Source: Malassezia japonica (lineage: Eukaryota; Basidiomycota; Malasseziomycetes; Malasseziales; Malasseziaceae). From it: 64,000 nt of DNA. The DNA lies in assembly GCF_029542785.1 (NCBI RefSeq), contig NC_083374.1, positions 62,001 through 126,000 on the forward strand. Direction: 5' to 3'. The position numbers and the translations under genes are program-made. Under the pieces are notes generated by a model. The model saw only the letters and a list, made by a program, of their open reading frames with translations. It was not told the DNA's origin and did not search any database. Shown in pieces: positions 18,096-26,955 of the stretch (positions are counted from its first letter, which is position 1; every line of letters begins with the position of its first letter).

Positions 18096-19434
18096 ATGAC
18101 GGCGGAGGACGAGCGGATGGACGCCGAGGCCCAGGCCGTGGATCTGTACGACAAGAAAGATGAGGCGTACTTTTCATACTACTCGCAGCTGACGCACCAA
18201 GCACAGATGCTTCAGGTACGTTGCGAAATTAATGCAGGACGCTGTGCGTACGTCGGCCTACCAAAATGCCATCCTGGCCCACGGCCCGGCATGCTTCCAG
18301 GGTACGTGGCTTGGCTCACGCAGGCAAAACGGCGATGGACGTCGGTGCCGGAAACGGAATCTTGTCTCTCTTTTCGATCCAGGCGGGCGCCGCGCTCGTG
18401 TACGCCGTCGAGGCGTCGGACGTCATCGGGTGTCTTCACCGCCTGGTCGCCGCGTCGTCGGGGGAGGACGAGAATGCGCCGAACGCGTGGATGCGCGACC
18501 GGCTCGGCGTGGTGCACTGTACGTACAGACGCTAACGCAGCGCGCGTCGAGGACGTCACGCCCCAGGTGCTCGAAAAGGCGACGCCCCGCGGCTTGCTGC
18601 CGGCCGACACGGAGCAGGTGGACACGATCGTGTCCGAGTGCCTCGGTGTGGTATGTACTCCATCTAACCCAGCTCTTGGTGCACGAGCGGATGTGCGAGT
18701 CGTTCTTGGAGGCGCGCGACAAGTTTCTGCGCCCCGGCGGCGCGCTCTTTCCCCGCACCGGCACGCTGTGCTTCTCGCTGCTGAACGACGCGCGCCTCTG
18801 GCAGGAGGTGCGTGCGCGTGCGGACTGGTGGAACACGACCAACTTTTACGGCGTGGACCTCACGCCGTTTTTGGGCGCGTCGCGGACCGAGGCCTTCCAG
18901 AGCCCGGTCGTGGGCTGCTTCTCGCCGACGCACGTCGTTGGGGCGCAGACCGACCTGAGCACCGCTGCGATCCTGTGCCCCGACGAGGCGGTGTGCAAGT
19001 ACCTCGTCGACTTTGGCACCGTGTCGAGTGCGGATCTGCGCACGTTTGACGTGCCGATCGCCTTTGACTGCGTCGACGAGCCGACCGTCGTGCACGGACT
19101 CGGGGCGTGGTTCGACCTGTCTTTCCTGCAGCCCGGCGAAGTCGAGGAGGACGACCTGCAGCCCCGAAACGCCATGACTACCAGCCCCTTTGCGCCGCCG
19201 ACACACTGGGCGCAGGTCCGTATGCTCTTCCACGAGCCGCTGGCCTTGAATACGGGCCAGCGCGTGCTCGGCACGCTGCATTTCGAGGCGAACGAGAGCC
19301 GCTCCTACGACATCCACGCCGACCTCTATGTGCCGCTGCCGGACGGTATCGGCGGCAACACTCCCCTCTTTCGTCGCACGGCCCTCTGGAAGCTCGACAA
19401 GCAGACCTATTCCTGGGAGACGCCGGGCGCCTAA
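18096..19434 (+). CDS. CARM1/PRMT4-like protein arginine N-methyltransferase
   Basis: Five exons: 18096-18215, 18238-18301, 18324-18518, 18541-18650, 18673-19434. All four introns are 22 nt; total 1251 nt, 416 residues. Features in order: [30 protein letters not shown] (PRMT helix Y), SAM motif [21 protein letters not shown] with the ribose-binding Glu, the double-E loop SECLG...VHERM, and the THW loop [10 protein letters not shown]. These fit a type I enzyme closest to CARM1, which lacks an orthologue in budding yeast. No N-terminal PH-like domain is visible. Likely substrates are chromatin and RNA-binding proteins. It is divergent from the bromodomain gene, with CACGTG at 18067-18072 between them. 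Confidence 0.85.
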
Positions 19435-19472
19435 TAGCCTCCACCTAGCCGAATTTTTTTTTGCGAGCGACG

Positions 19473-22400
19473 ATGCGGAAGCAGCTGGATCCACGGATCC
19501 CGACGCTGATCCGGAACAATGTCTCGACCGGGCACCGTTCGTTCTTTGTGGTTGTCGGTGACCATGGTCGCGACCAGGTAGTCAACCTCCATTTCCTGCT
19601 CTCGCAGTCGCGTGTCGAGGCGCGCCCCAACGTGCTGTGGTGCTACAAGAAGGACCTCGGCTTCACGACGCACCGCAAGAAGCGCGAGGCGAAGATCAAG
19701 CGCGATATCAAGCGGGGCGTGCGTGATCAGGATACACAGGATCCGTTTGAGCTGTTTGTGGGCGTGACCGATATCCGGTACTGCTACTACAAAGACACGC
19801 CCAAGATCCTCGGCCGCACCTTTGGCATGCTCGTCCTGCAGGACTTTGAGGCGGTCACCCCCAACGTCCTCGCACGCACTATCGAGACGGTCGAAGGCGG
19901 TGGTATTGTGGTGCTGCTGCTGCAGACCATGTCGTCGCTGCGCCAGCTTTACTCGCTCTCGATGGACGTCCACTCGCGCTACCGCACCGCGAGTACCGAC
20001 GAGGACATTGTGGCGCGCTTCAACGAGCGCTTCCTGCTCTCGCTAAGCGCATCGCCCAACTGCCTCTTGCTCGACGACGAGCTGAATGTCTTGCCACTGA
20101 GCCGCGGCAAGGAAATCCGGGCCCTGCCCGAGACCGCCTCGGGCCAGAGCGTCGGCGGCGTCGGCTCCGCAGTGCAAAAGGGCAGCGCACGCCGCGCGCG
20201 CGACGAAGAGCTTGCGTCGGTGCAGGCGGACGTCGCCGAGACCAAGGTCGTCGGCCAGGTCATCAAGCACGCGCGCACGCTCGACCAGGCCAAGGCCGTG
20301 CTGACGATCCTCGACGTGCTCGCCAGCAGCTCGCTCTCGACGACCGTCGCATTAACTGCCGGCCGTGGCCGCGGCAAGTCGGCCGCGCTCGGCCTGTGTC
20401 TCGCGGCGGCGATCGCGCACGGCTACGCCAACATCTTTGTGACGAGTCCCAGCCCCGAGAACCTCAAGACACTCTTTGAGTTTGTGCTCAAAGGTCTCGA
20501 TGCACTCGGCTACGAAGAGGTGGCCGACTGGGATCTGCAGCGCGGCACCGGCGAGTGGAAGGACACCGTGGTGCGCATCAACGTCTTCCGTGGCCACCGC
20601 CAGACGATCCAGTATATCCAGCCGCAGGACCACCAGGTCCTGAGCCAGGCCGAGCTTGTTGTTATTGATGAGGCGGCCGCGATTCCCTTGCCGGTGGTGC
20701 GCAACCTCTTCGGCCCGTACCTCGTGTTCCTCTCCTCGACGGTGAACGGGTACGAAGGCACCGGGCGCAGCCTCTCGCTCAAGCTCATCCAGCAGCTGCG
20801 CCAGGGCACGCAAGGCACGCCGGGCGACCGCACTACCGCGCTGGCCGACCGCAATGCATCGGCGCCGCGCTCGGGCGCCTTGTCCGCGCGTGCGCTCAAA
20901 GAGGTCGAGCTCCAGGAGCCGATCCGGTACGCGGAAGGCGACGAGATCGAGCAGTGGCTGCACGAGCTGCTGTGCCTCGACGCGTCGGTCGCCAAGCTGC
21001 CCTCGTCGCAGAAGCGCGACGCGCGCTCGGGATGCCCCCACCCAAGCGAGTGCGAGCTGTATATGGTGAACCGCGACACGCTGTTTAGCTACCACCCCGC
21101 CTCGGAGACGTTCCTGCAGCGCATCATGGCGCTCTACGTCGCGAGCCACTACAAGAACTCGCCGAACGATCTGCAGCTGATGAGCGATGCGCCGGCGCAT
21201 GCCATCTTTGTGCTGCTTCCGCCACTCAGCTCCGCGGCCAAGACGGGCGGCATGCCGGAGCCGCTGTGTGTCATCCAAGTCGCGCTCGAGGGCAATATCA
21301 GCCGCCAGGCGATCCTCAACAGCCTGTCGCGCGGCACGCGCGATGCGGGCGACCTGATCCCTTGGCTCATTACGCAGCAGTTCCAGGACTCGGACTTTGC
21401 CGAGCTTTCCGGCGCGCGCATCGTGCGCATCGCCGTCCACCCCGAGTTTGCGGGTATGGGCTACGGCTCGCGCGCGTTGGAGCTCATGGAGCAGTACTAC
21501 AGCGGCGCGCTGCTCGACGCCGACGCGCTCGAGGAGCGCCGCGCACGCGACGCCAAGAACCCCCTGGCACCCCGCACGGATGCGGTCGGCGTGCGCGACC
21601 CGTCGCAGCTCCCGCCCTTGCTCGAGCGGTTGTCGGAGCGCGAGCCCGAGGCGCTCGACTGGCTCGGTGTCTCGTACGGCCTGACCCCGAGTCTGTTCCG
21701 CTTCTGGAAGAGCAACGGATATGCGCCACTGTATATGCGCCAGGCGCCGAACGAGCTCACGGGCGAGTACTCTACGGTGCAGCTCAAGACCATTGGCGAG
21801 TCGCGCGACGCGCTGTGGTTGCCTGCGTTTGCGCGCGACTTCCGCCAGCGCTTTATCTCGCTCCTCGCCTTCCGCTTCCGCGAGCTGAGCACGCTCACCG
21901 CCCTCAGCGTGCTCGAGGCCGCGTCGCGTGCCGCGTCCGAGGCGCCGAACGCGCGCCCGGTCACTGCCGCGGAGCTCGCGCTGCTCGTCACGCCGTTCGA
22001 CATGAAGCGCCTCGAGTCGTACGGCAACAATCTGCTCGAGCTGCAGGTCGTGCTGGACCTGATTCCCGTGCTCGCTTCGCTGTACTTCTCGCGGCGCCTG
22101 CGTGTCGTCGCAGACGCCGACAACGACGCGGACGCCCAAGGCGATGCGATGGAGCTGACGGTGAGCGGCCTGTCGGCTGCCCTGCTCCTCTCGATTGGCC
22201 TGCAGCGCCGCACGCTGGACGACGCGGCGTCCGAGCTGCAGCTCCCGCTGAGCCAGGCACACACACTTCTATGCAAGGCCGTGCGCTGGATCGTCAAGAA
22301 CCTGCGCGCGCTCGAGCGCCGTGCGATTGCCAGCGACCTGGCCGAGGAGCCGGTCGAAAAGGCGGCGCCTGGCTTTGCGCCGCTCGAGCAGAGCGTCGAG

Positions 22401-22700
22401 GACGAGCTCGCGGCCGCTGGCCAAGAAGCGCTTGCAGAAGAGGCGGCGGCGCGCGAGCAGATGCGTGCCGACCTCGCCAACGACAAGGAAATGTCCCGCT
22501 ACCTCATGCCCGAGGACGACCAAGTGGCCTGGGACGAGGCCGAGGCACGTGTGCGCAAGATGCAGTCGGACCCCTCGCGCCCCTTGTCGAGCACCTTTTC
22601 CCTGCGCACCTCGCGCCCCGAAACCGAGGCCGAGACGCGCGCGCCAAAGCGCAAGGAGCCCAAAGGCTCGCGCCCCGGCGGCAAGAAGCGCAAGGCGTAG
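19473..22700 (+). CDS. KRE33: RNA cytidine acetyltransferase KRE33/NAT10
   Basis: A single 1075-residue frame, close to yeast Kre33 (1056) and human NAT10 (1025). The start MRKQLDPRIPTLI is typical of the family. An N-terminal TmcA-like domain is followed by an RNA helicase module with Walker A (AGRGRGKSAALGL, about residue 296) and Walker B (LVVIDEAAAIPLP). A GNAT acetyltransferase domain follows (RIVRIAVHPEFAGMGYGSRAL), then the tRNA-binding region and a Lys/Arg-rich tail. The enzyme makes N4-acetylcytidine in 18S rRNA and tRNAs and acts in nucleolar small-subunit assembly. Confidence 0.96.
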   Translation: MRKQLDPRIPTLIRNNVSTGHRSFFVVVGDHGRDQVVNLHFLLSQSRVEARPNVLWCYKKDLGFTTHRKKREAKIKRDIKRGVRDQDTQDPFELFVGVTDIRYCYYKDTPKILGRTFGMLVLQDFEAVTPNVLARTIETVEGGGIVVLLLQTMSSLRQLYSLSMDVHSRYRTASTDEDIVARFNERFLLSLSASPNCLLLDDELNVLPLSRGKEIRALPETASGQSVGGVGSAVQKGSARRARDEELASVQADVAETKVVGQVIKHARTLDQAKAVLTILDVLASSSLSTTVALTAGRGRGKSAALGLCLAAAIAHGYANIFVTSPSPENLKTLFEFVLKGLDALGYEEVADWDLQRGTGEWKDTVVRINVFRGHRQTIQYIQPQDHQVLSQAELVVIDEAAAIPLPVVRNLFGPYLVFLSSTVNGYEGTGRSLSLKLIQQLRQGTQGTPGDRTTALADRNASAPRSGALSARALKEVELQEPIRYAEGDEIEQWLHELLCLDASVAKLPSSQKRDARSGCPHPSECELYMVNRDTLFSYHPASETFLQRIMALYVASHYKNSPNDLQLMSDAPAHAIFVLLPPLSSAAKTGGMPEPLCVIQVALEGNISRQAILNSLSRGTRDAGDLIPWLITQQFQDSDFAELSGARIVRIAVHPEFAGMGYGSRALELMEQYYSGALLDADALEERRARDAKNPLAPRTDAVGVRDPSQLPPLLERLSEREPEALDWLGVSYGLTPSLFRFWKSNGYAPLYMRQAPNELTGEYSTVQLKTIGESRDALWLPAFARDFRQRFISLLAFRFRELSTLTALSVLEAASRAASEAPNARPVTAAELALLVTPFDMKRLESYGNNLLELQVVLDLIPVLASLYFSRRLRVVADADNDADAQGDAMELTVSGLSAALLLSIGLQRRTLDDAASELQLPLSQAHTLLCKAVRWIVKNLRALERRAIASDLAEEPVEKAAPGFAPLEQSVEDELAAAGQEALAEEAAAREQMRADLANDKEMSRYLMPEDDQVAWDEAEARVRKMQSDPSRPLSSTFSLRTSRPETEAETRAPKRKEPKGSRPGGKKRKA

Positions 22701-22751
22701 CCTAGCGCACGGACCATAGATTCGGCCGAGTAGCGAATCGCCTTCACCTCC

Positions 22752-23337
22752 ATGAGCGCAGCGCGGCGCGACGACGGCGGCGCGTCGCCCATGTCGGGAG
22801 CTGGTGCGTCGCCCGCGTCCGAGTCAGATTCTGCCGGAGATACCGCCGACGATCTCCTTGCGCGCCTCTTGCAGTGTGACGAGCAGCTGGCCGAGCTGCT
22901 CCAAACCGCGTCCTCCGCCGTATGTGCGCTGGCGCCCGATGCGGCCGACGATACCCCCTCTGAAAACAAAGGAACGTTTGAGGATCATACACAGCACTGG
23001 TTTTCTACGCTAAATGTACGTCGTCTCTACTCATGTATAGGATGTGCAGCTCGCGCTTCGCGAAGCGGCGCATGCGCTGCGGCACGCGCGTCTTCCTCCC
23101 CTCACTCCCCCCGCCGTGGCGCTAGCCCGTCTGAGTGGCGAGGCAGGCGTCGCGGGCCCCGCACATGCGCTCTCTGCCGAGACCCCGTGGAGTCTCTCGA
23201 CGCTGCGCCTGCGCGAGGCGGCCTGGCGCCACGTGGCGACGTCGCTTCGCGATGCGGCCCACCGTGCCTCGGCCGAGGACGCTGCGTTGGTCGAGTCCCT
23301 GGGGAACGGGGCAGAAGTTCGATCACGTAGTCTGTAG
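22752..23337 (+). CDS. MED11: Mediator subunit 11-like protein
   Basis: Exons 22752-23015 and 23041-23337 around a 25-nt intron (23016-23040, GTACGT...CTCATGTATAG); 186 residues. The helical core LLARLLQCDEQLAELLQTAS, followed by FEDHTQHWFSTLN-DVQLALREAAHALR, fits the short helical Med11 fold of the Mediator head, but similarity is weak because the family is short and divergent. The gene itself is convincing: splicing joins two helices in frame and the second exon ends at a stop before transaldolase. Other small helical-bundle proteins remain possible. Confidence 0.55.
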
Positions 23338-23400
23338 CCAATCAATGCGCAGCGGCACAAAGGCGGGCCGTGCGGCCCGCTCGGCTCTTCCCATCCCAAC

Positions 23401-24372
23401 ATGAGCACGACTCTGGACGCCCTGAAGCAGTACACCAACGTTGTCTCCGACTCGGGTGACTTCGAGTCCATCGACGCGTACAAGCCGCTCGATGCGACGA
23501 CCAACCCCTCGCTCATCCTCGCTGCGGTGAAGGAGGAGAAGTACGCCAAGCTCATCGACCCTGCGGTCGAGTACGCCAAGAAGCAGAGTGGCAACAAGGA
23601 CCAGCAGGTCGAGGCTGCGGTCGACCGTCTGCTGGTCCTCTTTGGTCAGGAGATCCTCAAGATCATCCCCGGCCGTGTCTCGACGGAGGTCGACGCCCAC
23701 CTCTCGTTCGACACCCAGGGCACCATTGAGAAGGCCAAGCAGCTCATTGCGCTGTACGAGTCGCAGGGCATCTCGAAGGACCGTGTCCTGGTCAAGATCG
23801 CCTCGACCTACGAGGGTATCAAGGCTGCTGCCGAGCTCGAGGCCAAGCACGGCATCCACTGCAACCTCACCCTGCTCTTTGGCTTCTGCCAGGCGGTGGC
23901 GTGCGCGGAGGCCAAGGTGACTCTCATCTCGCCCTTCGTCGGCCGCATCCTCGACTGGTACAAGAAGAACAAGCCCGATGGCAACTACGACGGCGCCAAC
24001 GACCCTGGTGTCGAGTCCGTGAAGCACATCTACGAGTACTACAAGCAGCAGGGTGTCGAGACGATCGTCATGGGTGCCTCGTTCCGCAACACCTCGGAGA
24101 TTGAGGAGCTCGCTGGCTGCGACTACCTCACCATCTCGCCGGGCCTCCTCGAGAAGCTCAAGGCGGACTCGAAGCCCCTCGACCGCAAGCTCTCGGTCGA
24201 GAAGGCCAAGGCTGCCAAGGCCATCCCCAAGGTCGAGTACCTGCAGCACGAGCAGAAGTTCCGCATTGCCCTGCTCAACGATGAGATGGCCTTTGACAAG
24301 CTCCACGAGGGTATCCGCAAGTTTGCCGCCGACGCGCAGACCCTCAAGGGCATCATCGAGAAGAAGTTCTAA
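23401..24372 (+). CDS. TAL1: Transaldolase
   Basis: 323 residues, no intron. The start STTLDALKQYTNVVSDSGDF, DATTNPSLIL, the Schiff-base Lys in VLVKIASTYEG (residue 132), and the C-terminal FRIALLNDEMAFDKL region are standard for class I transaldolase. It transfers dihydroxyacetone between sugar phosphates in the non-oxidative pentose phosphate pathway. Codons are strongly biased towards C-ending forms (GTC, CTC, AAG), as expected for a highly expressed gene and unlike the looser usage of the neighbours. Confidence 0.98.
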   Translation: MSTTLDALKQYTNVVSDSGDFESIDAYKPLDATTNPSLILAAVKEEKYAKLIDPAVEYAKKQSGNKDQQVEAAVDRLLVLFGQEILKIIPGRVSTEVDAHLSFDTQGTIEKAKQLIALYESQGISKDRVLVKIASTYEGIKAAAELEAKHGIHCNLTLLFGFCQAVACAEAKVTLISPFVGRILDWYKKNKPDGNYDGANDPGVESVKHIYEYYKQQGVETIVMGASFRNTSEIEELAGCDYLTISPGLLEKLKADSKPLDRKLSVEKAKAAKAIPKVEYLQHEQKFRIALLNDEMAFDKLHEGIRKFAADAQTLKGIIEKKF

Positions 24373-24406
24373 GCTCATATATCCATGATTCCGTAGCTAA
24401 TTGCTA

Positions 24407-25903
24407 TCATACACTCTTCTCACCCGACTTTTCCTCGCCACGCTTCTCGATCGAGGCTGCGGGCACCGGCTCGGCGTGCGCCGAAGGGCCCGCGTTCAGC
24501 TCCGACGGATCGAGCGGCTTCTCATCCGAGGTGCGCATATTGGCCTGCTCCTGGGCCAGCTGTGCGGCGGTCCAGCCATCGGGGGGCATCGCGCCCGGCG
24601 CCAACCCCTGCTCGCGGCGCTGCGTACGGAATTGCTTCTCGCGCCACCACCACGCGCTTGCATGGGTGAGGTCGGCGGTCTCGGGCTTGGCCGTGGGATC
24701 AACCGCCGTGCCGTTCGTCACGCGGTAGGAGAGACCGACGCGGCGCATCTTGGACAGCTGGTGGACTCCGTTCAGGCTCACGATTAGCGCCAGGACACAG
24801 GTGGCAGCCGTCGCGATATAGAATGCATAGGGGTGCTCTTCAAAGCCAGACACCAGGTTCATACCAAAGAGGCCGGCGATGAACGTCGCCATCGTGAAGC
24901 CGAGCGTGACGATGCCGATGCGCAGCTCAAGCGACAAAATGCGGTTGCGGTTGCTGTCGAGGATCAGCTCGGCAATTTCTTGTGTGTTGTTGACGTTCGC
25001 GTACATGCTCTCGATCTCGGCGACGACTTCCTCGACCTGCTTCTCGAAGCTCTCGAGGAGCAGTTCGAGCTCCTCCAGGTTGCTGTGCTCCGTGCGGGGA
25101 TGGCCGTCCTTGGCATCGGTCAGGTACATGAGCGCCATGTCTTCGTCGTTTTCGAGCACTTCTGACACGGCCGTCTTGACACCTCTGGATCGGCTCAAAA
25201 AGCCGTGGAGCTTGCGCGAGATCTGCAGAAGCATGCGCAGCTTCTCGCGGTCGATATCGTCCTCGAGCGTCTCGAGCACGTCTTCGACCACGAGCCGGAT
25301 CCAGCTGAGCTCTGCACGCAGCGCGTCGAGTACCGACGCCAGGATCGATTCCAGTGCACGGAACTCGTACGGGAGCTTGGACGAGCTCAGGCGCAAATTA
25401 TATTCGAGGTTGTACACAAAGGCCGAGTTGAGTCGGGTATCATTTGCGCCGTAGCTGTCAAAAAGAAGCACTGCGTCCGACTTGATCATCGCACGGATAT
25501 GCAGGATATTGATCAGCGTGCCACTGCGGCGTGCCAGGATCGTCGGCACCAGATTCGGCACGCGCGAATCGATCTTGCGCAGATCGCGCGGCTCGAGGCC
25601 ATGGTGCGAACACAGCTCCGACTTGCTAAAGAGACCCGAAATGGACTTGACCGACCCTTTCGAGTCCAGGATCGTGCACCGCAGCAGGATGTTGGGCGAC
25701 AGCTGCGCGGTGCCGACGCCGAACAGGGGCGGCTCAAAATTCGCCGCACGCTTTTTGTCGTCGGAGCGCGCGGAAGCGTACGCGCGCCGCGCTACAGAAA
25801 AGAGAGTGGGAGGCGTATCACCTGTACTCGCCGACGCACGCGGCCTGGAAAGAGGCGCGACACGCCGGAGGCCTCGCAGCCACGCCACGGGCCATGCACT
25901 CAT
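24407..25903 (-). CDS. MRS2: Mitochondrial Mg2+ channel, Mrs2/CorA type
   Basis: 498 residues, no intron. A presequence-like N-terminus is followed by an alpha/beta and long helical matrix domain. TM1 contains the selectivity motif in FIAGLFGMNLVSGFE, with TM2 (YIATAATCVLALIVSL) next. LYLTDAKDGHP and ELELLLESFEKQVEE are family-typical helices. Mrs2/Lpe10 conduct Mg2+ into the matrix. The C-terminal ~110 residues after TM2 are basic then acidic low-complexity, longer than usual. Divergent from the AAGAB-like gene; CACGTG at 25926-25931. Confidence 0.93.
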   Translation of the reverse strand: MSAWPVAWLRGLRRVAPLSRPRASASTGDTPPTLFSVARRAYASARSDDKKRAANFEPPLFGVGTAQLSPNILLRCTILDSKGSVKSISGLFSKSELCSHHGLEPRDLRKIDSRVPNLVPTILARRSGTLINILHIRAMIKSDAVLLFDSYGANDTRLNSAFVYNLEYNLRLSSSKLPYEFRALESILASVLDALRAELSWIRLVVEDVLETLEDDIDREKLRMLLQISRKLHGFLSRSRGVKTAVSEVLENDEDMALMYLTDAKDGHPRTEHSNLEELELLLESFEKQVEEVVAEIESMYANVNNTQEIAELILDSNRNRILSLELRIGIVTLGFTMATFIAGLFGMNLVSGFEEHPYAFYIATAATCVLALIVSLNGVHQLSKMRRVGLSYRVTNGTAVDPTAKPETADLTHASAWWWREKQFRTQRREQGLAPGAMPPDGWTAAQLAQEQANMRTSDEKPLDPSELNAGPSAHAEPVPAASIEKRGEEKSGEKSV

Positions 25904-25951
25904 GCCTTGTTCGGTGGAGTGAGGGCACGTGCTTTGCGTCTGTGCGAAAGA

Positions 25952-26919
25952 ATGCCCGGGGTGTCGGCGGCCAGGACCATTGCGTGGGTGTGCGCCGAGG
26001 AGGCGCTTCCGCGGCAGCTCGCGCTCGAGACGAGTGCGCGCTTGTCCAGTGGTAGGTAGCTGGCCTCACACAGGCATAGTCGGCGTGAGCCAGGACGAAA
26101 TCCAGGAGGCGTACGCGCGCGAAGAAGGCGTGGCTTGGGCTATCGAAAACGCGTACTACGATGCCGACGTGTGGATGCGCTTTGGTTCCTATGTAAGTGG
26201 TGCTCCTGCTGCGATCTTGCTGGTGGACCGTGAAATGGTACGTGCTGTGGCTTATGCAGCCTGCGACGCGCCATGCCGAGGTGCTGCAGCGTCTCGAGCG
26301 TGTGCACAACCTGACCGGCTTTGACCTGGACGTGTCGCTGGTCGTCGGTGTGCCGTCGCGTGAAAAGGCGTCGAGCATGTCGCTCGAGGTCGACGAGGTG
26401 TATGCAATGGGCGGCTGGGAGTACATTGATCTGGGCGATACGGACGAGGACCCCGCGACGCGTCTCAAGGACGCCTTGATGGTGCACATGTGGGAGGGCA
26501 TGCGCCCAAAACAAGCGCAGCCGACGCCGAGCAACGAGAATGTCAAGGAGCGCATCGCGCACATGGACCAGTCAGCCGCGGCGCTGCCGCGCTCGGGCGG
26601 CGCTATCCCGCCCGCGCCGCGTGCGATGCAAGCGTCTGCCGAGCGCTTTCTGTCGGATGCGCCCCCCCAGGATACCCCCGACGACGACTTTAGCGAGTTT
26701 GTCGAGGCGCCCGCACCCGACGTGCCTACGGATGCCGAAGTCGACGCGTATTGTGCACGGCTCGGCCTTGGGACGCTCGGCATGGACAGCATGCCCGTGC
26801 TCTTTGAGCGGCTGCGTGGCGAGATGGAGCGTGTTCGCAGCCTCCCCCCCGGCCCCCCCAAAGAGCACGCCGCGGCGCTGGTCGCTCTTGCTGTAGAACG
26901 TTCGCTCGAATCAGAATGA
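25952..26919 (+). CDS. Alpha/gamma-adaptin-binding protein p34 (AAGAB)-like
   Basis: Exons 25952-26051, 26074-26237, 26260-26919; both introns 22 nt; 307 residues. Central WAIENAYYDADV matches the WTIDNKYYxAD signature of AAGAB/p34. The C-terminal helical segment FERLRGEMERVRSLPPGPPKEHAAALV matches the conserved p34 tail. These proteins have a Rag-like GTPase fold and chaperone assembly of AP-1 and AP-2 adaptors. Residues from Y (GSY) through ILLVDREM are coding, not intron: the only short intron in that stretch is the 22-nt one at 26238. Confidence 0.75.
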
Positions 26920-26945
26920 TTTTTTTTTTCTATTTTTGTACAGCC
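26920..26945. terminator. T-rich 3' end between convergent AAGAB-like and cyclin genes
   Basis: The 36 bp between the two stop codons contains a run of ten T and a second ttttt followed by gtaca. It is the only obvious candidate for 3'-end signals of either gene. Confidence 0.35.
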
Positions 26946-26955
26946 AAGAATCAAA

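Noticed and set aside
20352..22262. 636-codon minus-strand open frame inside KRE33
   Set aside because: Fully antisense to a conserved enzyme; no motifs and shadow-frame composition.
26190..26259. A ~67-nt intron from GTAAGT at 26193 in the AAGAB-like gene
   Set aside because: The enclosed sequence codes for SGAPAAILLVDREM in frame, matching the hydrophobic strand expected there; a 22-nt intron at 26238 suffices.
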